Notes under the pieces: model-generated
Database searches by the model: none
What the model was told of the DNA's origin: nothing
The model's input: the letters and a program-made list of their open reading frames with translations, nothing else
Shown here: piece after piece, positions 1-13,480 of the stretch
Layout of the letters: each line of letters opens with the position of its first letter
How positions within the stretch are numbered: position 1 is the stretch's first letter
Translations under genes and position numbers: made by a program
Assembly: GCF_029227915.1 (NCBI RefSeq)
Contig: NC_079878.1
Coordinates: 29,663,501 to 29,727,500, forward strand
From: Hydractinia symbiolongicarpus
Taxonomy: Eukaryota; Cnidaria; Hydrozoa; Anthoathecata; Hydractiniidae
Reading direction: 5' to 3'
DNA length: 64,000 nt

Positions 1-3000
1 TACCCAGGGAGTAAACTCATTTCCCGAACGATTTTTTAAATTATTTTTTCACCACTAAAACGCATGAGACTTGTAGTTTTCAGGAATGTTTTCATTTTTG
101 ATGAGACTCTTAATGAAAGAAGTTTAATCGCCGACAAACGAAAACCCGCGAATTCCCGTAAATCCTGGACTCGGCCCGTATAGTCAAAAGTATACAAAAA
201 AAATACCCAGGGAGTAAACACAATTCCCGAACGATTTTTTAAATTATTTTTTCACCACTAAAACGCATGAGACTTGTAGTTTTTAGGAATGTTTTCATTT
301 TTGATGAGACGCTTAATGAAAGAAGTTTAATCGCCGGCAAACGAAAACCCGCGATTTCCCGTAAATGCCGTGCTTGGCCCGTATAGTCGAGTATATACAA
401 AGAAAGTACCCTGTGAGTAAACTCCTTTCCAGAACGATTTTTAAAATTATCTTTTCACCACTAAAACGCATGAGACTTGTAGTTTTCAAAAATGTTTTCA
501 TTTTTGATGAGACGCGGAATAAAAGAAGTTTAATCGCCGGCAAACGAAAACCCACGATTTCCCGTTAATCCCGGACTCGGCCCGTATAGTCAAAAGTATA
601 CAAAGAAAATACGCAGGGAGTAAACTCATTTCCAGAACGGTTTTTTAAATTATCTTTTCACCACTAAAACGCATGAGACTTGTAGTTTTCAGGAATGTTT
701 TCATTTTTGATGAGACGCTTAATGAAAGAAGTTTAATCGCCGGCAAACGAAAACCCGCGATTTCCCGTAAATTCCGGGCTTGGCCCGTATAGTCGAATGT
801 ATACAAAGAAAGTACCCTGTGAGTAAAATCATTTCCCGAACGATTTTTTAAATTATTTTTTCACCACTAAAACGCATGAGACTTGTAGTTTTCAAAAATG
901 TTTTCATTTTTAATGAGACGCTGAATATAAGAAGTTTAATCGCCTGCAAACAAAAACCCGCGATTTCCCGTAAATCCCGTGCTTGGCCCGTATAGTCGAG
1001 TACATACAAAGAAAGTACCCTGTGAGTAAACTCATTTCCAGAACGATTTTTTAAATTATCTTTTCACCACTAAAACGCATGAGACTTGTAGTTTTCAAAA
1101 ATGTTTTCATTTTTGATGAGACTTTGAATAAAAGAAGTTTAATCGCCGGCAAACGAAAACCCGCGAATTCCCGTAAATCCTGGACTCGGCCCGTATAGTC
1201 AAAAGTATACAAAGAAAATACCCAGGGAGTAAAAACATTTCCCGAACGATTTTTTAAATTATTTTTTCACCACTAAAACGCATGAGACTTGTAGTTTTCA
1301 GGAATGTTTTCCTTTTTGATGAGACGCTGAATAAAAGATGTTTAATCGCCGGCAAACGAAAAGCCGCGATATCCCGTAAATCCCGGACTCGGCCCGTATA
1401 GTCAAAAGTATACAAAGAAAGTACCCAGGGAGTAAACTCATTCCCCGAACGATTTTTTAAATTATTTTTTCACCACTTAAACGCATGAGAATTGTAGTTT
1501 TCAGGAATGTTTTCATTTTTGATGAGACGCTTAATGAAAGAAGTTTAATCGCCGGCAAACGAAAACCCGCGATTTCCCGTAAATTCCGGGCTTGTCCCGT
1601 ATAGTCGAATGTATGCAAAGAAAGTACCCTGTGAGTAAAATCATTTCCCGAACGATTTTTTAAATTATTTTTTCACCACTAAAACGCATGAGACTAGTAG
1701 TTTTCAAAAATGTTTTCATTTTTAATGACACGCTGAATATAAGAAGTTTAATCGCCTGCAAAAAAAAACCCGCGATTTCCCGTGAATCCCGTGCTTGGCC
1801 CGTATAGTCGAGTACATACAAAGAAAGTACCCTGTGAGTAAACTCATTTCCAGAACGATTTTTTAAATTATCTTTTCACCACTAAAACGCATGAGACTTG
1901 TAGTTTTCAAAAATGTTTTCATTTTTGATGAGACTTTGAATAAAAGAAGTTTAATCGCCGGCAAACGAAAACCCGCGAATTCCCGTAAATCCTGGACTCG
2001 GCCCGTATAGTCAAAAGTAGACAAAGAAAATACCCAGGGAGTAAACACATTTCCCGAACGATTTTTTAAATTATTTTTTCACCACTAAAACGCATGAGAC
2101 TTGTAGTTTTCAGGAATGTTTTCATTTTTGATGAGACGCTGAATAAAAGATGTTTAATCGCCGGCAAACGAAAAGCCGCGATATCCCGTTAATCCCGGAC
2201 TCGGCCCGTATAGTCAAAAGTATACAAAGAAAGTACCCAGGGAGTAAACTCATTCCCCGAACGATTTTTTAAATTATTTTTTCACCACTTAAAGGCATGA
2301 GAATTGTAGTTTTCAGGAATGTTTTCATTTTTGATGAGACGCTTAATGAAAGATGTTTACTCACCGGAAAACGAAAACCTGCGATTTCCCGTAAATCCCG
2401 GATTTGGCCCGTATAGTCAAAAGTATACAAAGAAAGTACCCAGGGAGTAAACTCATTTCCCGAACGATTTTTTAAATTATTTTTTCACCACTAAGACGCA
2501 TGAGGCTTGTAGTTTTCAGGAATGTTTTCATTTTTGATGAGACGCTTAATGAAAGAAGTTTAATCGCCGGCAAACGAAAACCCGCGATTTCCCGTAAATT
2601 CCGGGCTTGTCCCGTATAGTCGAATGTATGCAAAGAAAGTACCCTGTGAGTAAAATCATTTCCCGAACGATTTTTTAAATTATTTTTTCACCACTAAAAC
2701 GCATGAGACTTGTAGTTTTCAAAAATGTTTTCATTTTTGATGAGACGCTGAATATAAGAAGTTTAATCGCCGGCAAACAAAAACCCGCGATTTCCCGTAA
2801 ATCCCGTGCTTGGCCCGTATAGTCGAGTACATACAAAGAAAGTACCCTGTAAGTAAACTCATTTCCAGAACGATTTTTTAAATTATTTTTTCACCACTAA
2901 AACGCATGAGAATTGCAGTTTTCAAAAATGTTTTCATTTTTGATGAGACGCTGAATATAAAAAGTTTAATTGCCGCCAAACGAAAACCCGCGAATTCCCG

Positions 3001-3600
3001 TAAATCCTGGACTCGGCCCGTATAGTCAAAAGTGTACAAAGAAAATACCCAGGGAGTAAACACATTTCCCGAACGATTTTTTAAATTATTTTTTCACCAC
3101 TAAAACGCATGAGACTTGTAGTTTTCAAAAATGTTTTCATTTTTGATGAGACGCTGAATAAAAGTTGTTTAATCACCTGAAAACGAAAACCTGCGATTTC
3201 CCGTAAATCCCGGATTTGGCCCGTATAGTCAAAAGTATACAAAGAAAGTACCCAGGGAGTAAACTCATTTCCCGAACGATTTTTTAAATTATTTTTTCAC
3301 CACTAAGACACATGAGGCTTGTAGTTTTCAGGAATGTTTTCATTTTTGATGAGACGCTTAATGAAAGAAGTTTAATCGCCGGCAAACGAAAACCCGCGTT
3401 TTCCCGTAAATCCCGGGCTTGGCCCGTATAGTCGAATGTATACAAAGAAAGTACCCTGTGAGTAAACTCATTTCCCGAACGATTTTTTAAATTATTTTTT
3501 CACCACTAAAACGCATGAGACTTTTAGTTTTCAAAAATGTTTTCATTTTTGATGAGACGCGGAATAAAAGAAGTTTAATCGCCGGCAAACGAAAACCCGC
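1..3600 (+). repeat. Loosely ordered satellite zone with 4-5-mer echoes
   Basis: About 18 monomers without one clean higher-order period. The variant cttgtcccgtatag with gtatgcaaag recurs at about 1,583-1,616 and 2,598-2,631 (1,015 bp, five monomers). The rare gatatcccgt variant recurs at about 1,368 and 2,180 (812 bp, four monomers). The mixture of periods and the many private substitutions suggest older or repeatedly rearranged duplications. No gene is present; the short frames here are repeat by-products. Confidence 0.8.
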
Positions 3601-3610
3601 GATTTCCCGT

Positions 3611-4160
3611 AAATCCGGACTCGGCCCGTATAGTAGTAAGTATACAAAGAAAGTACTCAGGAAGTAAACTCATTTCCCGAACGATTTTTTAAATTATTGT
3701 TTCACCACTAAAACGCATGAGACTTGTAGTTTTCAAAAATGTTTTCATTTTTGATGAGACGCTGAATAAAAGATGTTTAATCGCCGGAAAACGAAAACCC
3801 GCGATTTCCCGTAAATCCCGGACTTGGCCCGTATAGTCAAAAGTATACAAAGAAAGTACCCAAGGAGTAAACTCATTTCCCGAACGATTCTTTAAATTAT
3901 TTTTTCACCACTAAGACGCATGAGGCTTGCAGTTTTCAGGAATGTTTTCATTTTTGATGAGACGCTTAATGAAAGAAGTTTAATCGCCGGCAAACGAAAA
4001 CCCGCGTTTTCCCGTAAATCCCGGGCTTGTCCCGTATAGTCGAATGTATACAAAGAAAGTACCCTGTGAGTAAACTCATTTCCCGAACGATTTTTTAAGT
4101 TATTTTTTCACCACTAAAACGCATGAGACTTTTAGTTTTAAAATGTTTTCATTTTTGATG
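3611..4160 (+). repeat. Segment carrying the tagtagtaag and 2-bp-deletion variants, copy 1
   Basis: It begins with a monomer lacking one C (aaatccggactcgg) and reading tagtagtaagtatac. It ends in a monomer where gttttcaaaaatg is shortened to gttttaaaatg after gagactttta. Both marks recur in the same order from about 12,536 (offset about 8,925 bp). The shortened motif also occurs alone at about 5,951-5,970. Shared rare indels in the same order show that these are duplicates of one segment, not independent mutations. Confidence 0.8.
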
Positions 4161-4960
4161 AGACGCGGAATAAAAGAAGTTTAATCGCCGGCAAACGAAA
4201 ACCCGCGATTTCCCGTTAATCCCGGACTCGGCCCGTATAGTCAAAAGTATACAAAGAAAGTACCCAGGGAGTAAACTCATTTCCCGAACGATTTTTAAAT
4301 TATTTTTTTTACCACTAAAACGCATGAGACTTGTAGTTTTCAGGAATGTTTTCATTTTTGATGAGACGCTTAATGAAAGAAGTTTAATCACTGGCAAACG
4401 AAAACCCGCGATTTCCCGTAAATCCCGGGCTTGGCCCGTATAGTCGAATGTAAACAAAGAAAGTACCCTGTGAGTAAACTCATTTCCCGAACGATTTTTT
4501 AAATTATGTTTTCACCACTAAAACGCATGAGACTTGTAGTTTTCAAAAATGTTTTCATTTTTGATGAGACGCGGAATAAAAGAAGTTTAATCGCCGGCAA
4601 ACGAAAACCCGCGATTTCCCGTTAATCCCGGACTCGGCCCGTATAGTCAAAAGTATACAAAGAAAGTACCCAGGGAGTAAACTCATTTCCCGAACGATTT
4701 TTAAATTATTTTTTTTACCACTAAAACGCATGAGACTTGTAGTTTTCAGGAATGTTTTCATTTTTGATGAGACGCTTAATGAAAGAAGTTTAATCACTGG
4801 CAAACGAAAACCCGCGATTTCCCGTAAATCCCGGGCTTGGCCCGTATAGTCGAATGTAAACAAAGAAAGTACCCTGTAAGTAAACTCATTTCCCGAACGA
4901 TTTTTTAAATTATGTTTTCACCACTAAAACGCATGAGACTTGTAGTTTTCAGGAATGTTT
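4149..4960 (+). repeat. Two-monomer (406-bp) tandem duplication
   Basis: The pair of monomers starting about 4,149 is repeated essentially unchanged 406 bp later, at 4,555. Both contain the shortened T-run followed by a lengthened one (cgatttttaaattatttttt, then tacc), the tcactggcaaacg variant and the gaatgtaaacaaag tail. The same dimer recurs at about 6,380-7,094, and again at 13,480-13,788. The paired minus/plus one-base changes keep a reading frame open for 102 codons on the minus strand, which is why frames here are longer than elsewhere. That is an effect of indels, not of coding selection. Confidence 0.85.
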
Positions 4961-5259
4961 TCATTTTTGATGAGACGCTTATTGAAAGAAGTTTAATCGC
5001 CGGCAAACGAAAACCCGCGATTTCCCGTAAATCCCGGGCTTGGCCTGTATAGTCGAATGTATACAAAGAAAGTACCCTGTGAGTAAACTCATTTCTCGAG
5101 CGTTTTTTTAAATTATTTTTTCACCACTAAAACGCATGAGACTTGTAGTTTTTAAAAATGTTTTCATTTTTGATGAGACGCGGAATAAAAGAAGTTTAAT
5201 CGCCGGCAAACGAAAACCCGCGATTTCCCGTAAATCTTGGACTCGGCCCGTATAGTACA

Positions 5260-6380
5260 AAGTATACAAAGAAAGTACTCAGGAAGTAAACTCATTTCCC
5301 GAACGATTTTTTAAATTATTTTTTCACCACTAAAACGCATGAGACTTGTAGTTTTCAAAAATGTTTTCATTTTTGATGAGACGCTGAATAAAAGTTGTTT
5401 AATCACCTGAAAACGAAAACCTGCGATTTCCCGTAAATCCCGGATTTGGCCCGTATAGTCAAAAGTATACAAAGAAAGTACCCAGGGAGTAAACTCATTT
5501 CCCGAACGATTTTTTAAATTATTTTTTCACCACTAAGACGCATGAGGCTTGTAGTTTTCAGGAATGTTTTCATTTTTGATGAGACGCTTAATGAAAGAAG
5601 TTTAATCGCCGGCAAACGAAAACCCGCGTTTTCCCGTAAATCCCGGGCTTGGCCCGTATAGTCGAATGTATACAAAGAAAGTACCCAAGGAGTAAACTCA
5701 TTTCCCGAACGATTCTTTAAATTATTTTTTCACCACTAAGACGCATGAGGCTTGTAGTTTTCAGGAATGTTTTCATTTTTGATGAGACGCTTAATGAAAG
5801 AAGTTTAATCGCCGGCAAACGAAAACCCGCGTTTTCCCGTAAATCCCGGGCTTGGCCCGTATAGTCGAATGTATACAAAGAAAGTACCCTGTGAGTAAAC
5901 TCATTTCCCGAACGATTTTTTAAGTTATTTTTTCACCACTAAAACGCATGAGACTTTTAGTTTTAAAATGTTTTCATTTTTGATGAGACGCGGAATAAAA
6001 GAAGTTTAATCGCCGGCAAACGAAAACCCGCGATTTCCCATAAATCCCGGGCTTGGCCCGTATAGTCAAAAGTATACAAAGAAAGTACCCTGCGAGTAAA
6101 CTCATTTCCAGAACGATTTTTTAAATTATCTTTTCACCACTAAAACGCACGAGACTTGTAGTTTTCAGGAATGTTTTCATTTTTGATGAGACGCGGAATA
6201 AAAGAAGTTTAATCGCCGGCAAACGAAAACCCGCGATTTCCCGTTAATCCCGGACTCGGCCCGTATAGTCAAAAGTATACAAAGAAAGTACCCAGGGAGT
6301 AAACTCATTTCCCGAACGATTTTTAAATTATTTTTTTTACCACTAAAACGCATGAGACTTGTAGTTTTCAGGAATGTTTT
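5260..6380 (+). repeat. Satellite monomers related to the 3.1-4.2 kb zone
   Basis: Monomers reading gttgtttaatcacctg at about 5,393 match those at about 3,163. The variants cccaaggagtaaac with cgattctttaaa at about 5,684-5,717 match about 3,859-3,892 and recur near 12,783-12,816. This zone therefore reuses material from 3.1-4.2 kb in a shuffled arrangement. Nothing non-repetitive is seen. Confidence 0.7.
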
Positions 6381-6785
6381 CATTTTTGATGAGACGCGGA
6401 ATAAAAGAAGTTTAATCGCCGGCAAACGAAAACCCGCGATTTCCCGTTAATCCCGGACTCGGCCCGTATAGTCAAAAGTATACAAAGAAAGTACCCAGGG
6501 AGTAAACTCATTTCCCGAACGATTTTTAAATTATTTTTTTCACCACTAAAACGCATGAGACTTGTAGTTTTCAGGAATGTTTTCATTTTTGATGAGACGC
6601 TTAATGAAAGAAGTTTAATCACTGGCAAACGAAAACCCGCGATTTCCCGTAAATCCCGGGTTTGGCCCGTATAGTCGAATGTAAACAAAGAAAGTACCCT
6701 GTGAGTAAACTCATTTCCCGAACGATTTTTTAAATTATGTTTTCACCACTAAAACGCATGAGACTTGTAGTTTTCAAAAATGTTT

Positions 6786-9700
6786 TCATTTTTGATGAGA
6801 CGCGGAATAAAAGAAGTTTAATCGCCGGCAAACGAAAACCCGCGATTTCCCGTTAATCCCGGACTCGGCCCGTATAGTCAAAAGTATACAAAGAAAGTAC
6901 CCAGGGAGTAAACTCATTTCCCGAACGATTTTTAAATTATTTTTTTTACCACTAAAACGCATGAGACTTGTAGTTTTCAGGAATGTTTTCATTTTTGATG
7001 AGACGCTTAATGAAAGAAGTTTAATCACTGGCAAACGAAAACCCGCGATTTCCCGTAAATCCCGGGCTTGGCCCGTATAGTCGAATGTAAACAAAGAAAG
7101 TACCCTGTGAGTAAACTCATTTCCCGAACGATTTTTTAAATTATGTTTTCACCACTAAAACGCATGAGACTTGTAGTTTTCAAAAATGTTTTCATTTTTG
7201 ATGAGACGCTGAATAAAAGATGTTTAATCGCCGGCAAACGAAAACCTGCGATTTCCCGTAAATCCCGGACTCGGCCCGTATAGTCAAAAGTATACAAAGA
7301 AAGTACCCTGTGAGTAAACTCATTTCCCGAACGATTTTTTAAATTATTTTTTCACCACTAAAAGGCATGAGACTTGTAGTTTTCAAAAATGTTTTCATTT
7401 TTGATGAGACGCTGAATATAAGAAGTTTAATCGCCAGCAAACAAAAACCCGCGATTTCCCGTAAATCCCGTGCTTGGCCCGTATAGTCGAGTACATACAA
7501 AGAAAGTACCCTGTGAGTAAACTCATTTCCAGAACGATTTTTTAAATTACCTTTTCACCACTAAAACGCATGAGACTTGTAGTTTTTAAAAATGTTTTCA
7601 TTTTTGATGAGACGCGGAATATAAGAAGTTTAATCGCCGGCAAACGAAAACCCGCGATTTCCCGTTAATCCCGGACTCAGCCCGTATAGTCAAAAGTATA
7701 CAAAGAAAATACGCAGGGAGTAAACTCATTTCCCGAACGACTTTTTAAATTATTTTTTCACCACTAAAACGCATGAGACTTGTAGTTTTCAGGAATGTTT
7801 TCATTTTTGATGAGACGCTTAATGAAAGAAGTTTAATCGCCGGCAAACAAAAACCCGCGATTTCCCGTTAATCCCGGACTCGGCCCGTATAGTCAAAAGT
7901 ATAGAAAGAAAATTCGCAGGGAGTAAACTCATTTCCAGAACGATTTTTTAAGTTATCTTTTCACCACTAAAACGCATGAGACTTGTAGTTTTCAAAAATG
8001 TTTTTATTTTTGATGAGACGCTGAATAAAAGATGTTTAATCGCCGGCAAACGAAAACCCGCGATTTCCCGTAAATCCCGGACTCGGCCCGTATAGTCAAA
8101 AGTATACAAAGAAAGTACCCTGTGAGTAAACTCATTTCCCGAACGATTTTTTAAGTTATCTTTTCACCACTAAAAGGCATGAGACTTGTAGTTTTCAAAA
8201 ATGTTTTCATTTTTGATGAGACGCTGAATAAAAGATGTTTAATCGCCGGCAAACGAAAACCCGCGATTTCCCGTAAATCCCGGACTCGGCCCGTATAGTC
8301 AAAAGTATACAAAGAAAGTACCCCGTGAGTAAACTCATTTCTCGAACGATTTTTTAAATTATTTTTTCACCACTAAAACGCATGAGACTTGTAGTTTTCA
8401 AAAATGTTTTCATTTTTGATGAGACGCTGAATAAAAGAAGTGTAATCGCCGGCAAACAAAAACCCGCAAATTCCCGTAAATCCCAAACTCGGCCCGTATA
8501 ATCAAAAGTATACAAAGAAAATACCCAGGGAGTAAAATCATTTCCAGAACGATTTTTTAAGTTATCTTTTCACCACTAAAACGCATGAGACTTGTAGTTT
8601 TCAAAAATGTTTTTATTTTTGATGAGACGCTGAATAAAAGATGTTTAATCGCCGGCAAACGAAAACCCGCGATTTCCCGTAAATCCTCGACTCGGCCCGT
8701 ATAGTCAAAAGTATACAAAGAAAGTACCCTGTGAGTAAACTCATTTCCCGAACGATTTTTTAAATTATTTTTTCACCACTAAAAGGCATGAGACTTGTAG
8801 TTTTCAAAAATGTTTTCATTTTTGATGAGACGCTGAATATAAGAAGTTTAATCGCCGGCAAACAAAAACCCGCGATTTCCCGTAAATCCCGTGCTTGGCC
8901 CGTATAGTCGAGTACATACAAAGAAAGTACCCTGTGAGTAAACTCATTTCCAGAACGATTTTTTAAATTACCTTTTCACCACTAAAACGCATGAGACTTG
9001 TAGTTTTCAAAAATGTTTTCATTTTTGATGAGACGCTTGATAAAAGATGTTTAATCGCCGGCAAACGAAAACCCGCGATTTCCCGTAAATCCCGGACTCG
9101 GCCCGTATAGTCAAAAGTATACAAAGAAAGTACCCAGGGAGTAAACTCATTTCCCGAACGATTTTTTAAATTATTTTTTCACCACTAAAACGCATGAGAC
9201 TTGTAGTTTTCACGAATGTTTTCATTTTTGATGAGACGCTTAATGAAAGAAGTTTAATCGCCGGCAAACAAAAACCCGCGATTTCCCGTTAATCCCGGAC
9301 TCGGCCCGTATAGTCAAAAGTATAGAAAGAAAATACGCAGGGAGTAAACTCATTTCCAGAACGATTTTTTAAATTATCTTTTCACCACTAAAACGCATGA
9401 GACTTGTAGTTTTCAGGAATGTTTTCATTTTTGATGAGACGCTGAATAAAAGATGTTTATTCGCCGGCAAACGAAAACCCGCGATTTCCCGTAAATCTCG
9501 GACTCGGCCCGTATAGTCAAAAGTATAGAAAGAAAGGACCGAGGGAGTAAACTCATTTCCAGAACGATTTTTTAAATTATCTTTTCACCACTAAAACGCA
9601 TGAGACTTGTAGTTTTCAAAAATGTTTTCATTTTTGATGAGACGCTGAATATAAGAAGTTTAATCGCCGGCAAACAAAAACCCGCGATTTCCCGTTAATC

Positions 9701-12540
9701 CCGGACTCGGCCCGTATAGTCAAAAGTATAGAAAGAAAATACGCAGGGAGTAAACTCATTTCCAGAACGATTTTTTAAATTATCTTTTCACCACTAAAAC
9801 GCATGAGACTTGTAGTTTTCAGGAATGTTTTCATTTTTGATGAGACGCTGAATAAAAGATGTTTATTCGCCGGCAAACGAAAACCCGCGATTTCCCGTAA
9901 ATCCCGGACTCGGCCCGTATAGTCAAAAGTATAGAAAGAAAGGACCGAGGGAGTAAACTCATTTCCAGAACGATTTTTTAAATTATCTTTTCACCACTAA
10001 AACGCATGAGACTTGTAGTTTTCAAAAATGTTTTCATTTTTGATGAGACGCTGAATATAAGAAGTTTAATCGCCGGCAAACAAAAACCCGCGATTTTCCG
10101 TTAATCCCGGACTCGGCCCGTATAGTCAAAAGTATAGAAAGAAAATACGCAGAGAGTAAACTCATTTTCAGAACGATTTTTTAAATTATCTTTTCACCAC
10201 TAAAACGCATGAGACTTGTAGTTTTCAAAAATGTTTTCATTTTTGATGAGACGCTGAATAAAAGATGTTTAATCGCCGGCAAACGAAAACCCGCGATTTC
10301 CCGTAAATCCCGGACTCGGCCCGTATAGTCAAAAGTATACAAAGAAAGGACCGAGGGAGTAAACTCATTTCCCGAACGATTTTTTAAATTATTTTTTCAC
10401 CACTAAAACGCATGAGACTTGTAGTTTTCAGGAATGTTTTCATTTTTGATGAGACGCTTAATGAAAGAAGTTTAATCGCCGGCAAACGAAAACCCGTGAT
10501 TTCCCGTAAATCCCGGGCTTGGCCCGTATAGTCGAATGTATACAAAGAAAGAACCCTGTGAGTAAACACATTTCCCGAACGATTTTTTAAATTATTTTTT
10601 CACCACTAAAACGCATGACACTTATAGTTTTCAAAAATGTTTTCATTTTTGATGAGACGCTGAATATAAGAAGTTTAATTGCCGGCAAACAAAAACCCGC
10701 GATTTCCCGTAAATCCCGTGCTTGGCTCGTATAGTCGAGTATATACAAAGAAAGTACCCTGTGAGTAAACTCCTTTCCCGAACGATTTTTTAAATTATTT
10801 TTTCACCACTAAAACGCATGAGACTTGTAGTTTTCAGGAATGTTTTCATTTTCGATGAGACGCTTAATGAAAGAAGTTTAATCGCCGGCAAACGAAAACC
10901 CGCGATTTCCCGTAAATCCCGGGCTTGGCCCGTATAGTCGAATGTATACAAAGAAAGTACCCTGTGAGTAAACACATTTCCCGAACGATTTTTTAAATTA
11001 TTTTTTCACCACTAAAACGCATGACACTTGTAGTTTTCAAAAATGTTTTCATTTTTGATGAGACGCTGAATATAAGAAGTTTAATTGCCGGCAAACAAAA
11101 ACCCGCGATTTCCCGTAAATCCCGTGCTTGGCTCGTATAGTCGAGTATATACAAAGAAAGTACCCTGTGAGTAAACTCTTTTCCAGAACGATTTTTTATA
11201 TTATCTTTTCACCACTAAAACGCATGAGACTTGTAGTTTTCAAAAATGTTTTCATTTTTGATGAGACGCGGAATAAAAGAAGTTTAATCGCCGGCAAACG
11301 AAAACCCGCGATTTCCGTAAATCCCGGACTCGGCCCGTATAGTCAAAAGTACACAAAGAAAATACCCAGGGAGTAAACTCATTTCCCGAACGATTTTTTA
11401 AATTATTTTTTCACCACTAAAACGTATGAGACTTGTAGTTTTCAAAAATATTTTCATTTTTGATGAGACGCTGAATAAAAGGAGTTTAATCGCCGGCAAA
11501 CGAAAACCCGCGATTTCCTGTAAATCCCGGACTCGGCCCGTATAGTCAAAAGTATACAAAGAAAGTACCCTGCGAGTAAACTCATTTCCAGAACGATTTT
11601 TTAAATTATCTTTTCACCACTAAAACGCATGAGACTTGTAGTTTTCAGGAATGTTTTCATTTTTGATGAGACGCTGAATAAAAGATGTTTATTCGCCGGC
11701 AAACGAAAACCCGCGATTTCCCGTAAATCCCGGACTCGGCCCGTATAGTCAAAAGTATAGAAAGAAAGGACCGAGGGAGTAAACTCATTTCCAGAACGAT
11801 TTTTTAAATTATCTTTTCACCACTAAAACGCATGAGACTTGTAGTTTTCAGGAATGTTTTTATTTTTGATGAGACGCTGAATAAAAGATGTTTATTCGCC
11901 GGCAAACGAAAACCCGCGATTTCCCGTAAATCCCGGACTCGGCCCGTATAGTCAAAAGTATAGAAAGAAAGGACCGAGGGAGTAAACTCATTTCCAGAAC
12001 GATTTTTTAAACTATCTTTTCACCACTAAAACGCATGAGACTTGTAGTTTTCAGGAATGTTTTCATTTTTGATGAGACGCTTAATGAAAAAAGTTTAATC
12101 GCCGGCAAACGAAAAACCGCGATTTCCCGTAAATCCCGGGCTTGGCCGTATAGTCGAATGTATACAAAGAAAATACGCAGGGAGTAAACTCATTACCAGA
12201 ATGATTTTTTAAATTATCTTTTCACCACTAAAACGCATGAGACTTGTAGTTTTCAAAAATGTTTTTATTTTTGATGAGACGCTGAATATAAGCAGTTCAA
12301 TCGCCGGCAAACGAAAACCCGCAACTTCCCGTAAATCCCGGGCTTTGCCCGTATAGTCGAATGTATACAAAGAAAGTACCATGTGAGTAAACTCATTTCC
12401 CGAACGATTTTTTAAATTATTTTTTCACCTCTAAAACGCATGAGACTTGTAGTTTTCAAAAATGTTTTTATTTTTGATGAGACGCTGAATAAAAGATGTT
12501 TAATCGCCGGCAAACGAAAACCCGCGATTTCCCGTAAATC
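6786..12540 (+). repeat. Large segmental duplication, copy I (about 28 monomers)
   Basis: This stretch realigns with 13,480-18,840. Anchors: the 102-codon dimer at 6,786 pairs with 13,480 (offset 6,694). The aaaggcatgag monomer with cgccagcaaac at about 7,361 pairs with 14,258 (offset 6,897). The aaaggcatgag monomer at 8,782 pairs with 15,273, and the 10,384/10,790/11,128 monomers pair with 16,875/17,281/17,619 (all offset 6,491). The ggccgtatag one-base-deletion monomer at 12,141 pairs with 18,429 (offset 6,288). Offset changes are whole monomers, so the copies differ by gain or loss of entire 203-bp units. Confidence 0.87.
8340..8745 (+). repeat. Two monomers present in copy I but missing from its duplicate
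   Basis: The offset between the two large copies falls from 6,897 to 6,491 across this place, exactly two monomers. The extra units carry private changes: gtgtaatcgcc, cccgcaaattcccg, atcccaaactcgg and gtataatcaaaag. They are either an insertion in copy I or a loss from copy II near 15.2 kb. I cannot polarise the event from this window. Confidence 0.65.
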
Positions 12541-13480
12541 CGGACTCGGCCCGTATAGTAGTAAGTATACAAAGAAAGTACTCAGGAAGTAAACTCATTT
12601 CCCGAACGATTTTTTAAATTATTGTTTCACCACTAAAACGCATGAGACTTGTAGTTTTCAAAAATGTTTTCATTTTTGATGAGACGCTGAATAAAAGATG
12701 TTTAATCGCCGGAAAACGAAAACCCGCGATTTCCCGTAAATCCCGGACTTGGCCCGTATAGTCAAAAGTATACAAAGAAAGTACCCAAGGAGTAAACTCA
12801 TTTCCCGAACGATTCTTTAAATTATTTTTTCACCACTAAGACGCATGAGGCTTGTAGTTTTCAGGAATGTTTTCATTTTTGATGAGACGCTTGATGAAAG
12901 AAGTTTAATCGCCGGCAAACGAAAACCCGCGTTTTCCCGTAAATCCCGGGCTTGGCCCGTATAGTCGAATGTATACAAAGAAAGTACCCTGTGAGTAAAC
13001 TCATTTCCCGAACGATTTTTTAAGTTATTTTTTCACCACTAAAACGCATGAGACTTTTAGTTTTAAAATGTTTTCATTTTTGATGAGACGCGGAATAAAA
13101 GAAGTTTAATCGCCGGCAAACGAAAACCCGCGATTTCCCGTTAATCCCGGACTCGGCCCGTATAGTCAAAAGTATACAAAGAAAGTACCCTGCGAGTAAA
13201 CTCATTTCCAGAACGATTTTTTAAATTCTCTTTTCACCACTAAAACGCACGAGACTTGTAGTTTTCAAAAATGTTTTCATTTTTGTTGAGACGCTGAATA
13301 AAAGAAGCTTAATCGCCGGCAAACGAAAACCCGCGAATTCCCGTAAATCCCGGACTCGGCCCGTATAGTCAAAAGTATACAAAGAAAGTACCTAGGGAGC
13401 AAACTCATTTCCCGAACGATTTTTTAAATTATTTTTTCACCACTAAAACGCATGAGACTTGTAGTTTTCAGGAATGTTTT
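12536..13480 (+). repeat. Return of the 3.6 kb-type segment between the large copies
   Basis: The order of monomers switches abruptly at about 12,536 to the series seen from 3,611: aaatccggactcgg, tagtagtaag, cccaaggag with cgattctttaaa, gagactttta with gttttaaaatg. The switch falls inside a monomer, so it looks like a homologous exchange between distant parts of the array or a block transposed by conversion. The last monomers (about 13,280-13,480, with aagcttaatcgcc and tacctagggagcaaac) have private variants. Confidence 0.75.

Noticed and set aside
11-20. Plus-strand TATA-like or promoter motifs in the AT-rich half
   Set aside because: The AT-rich TTTAAATTATT segment is in every monomer, and nothing downstream resembles a transcription unit, so a promoter cannot be supported from sequence alone.
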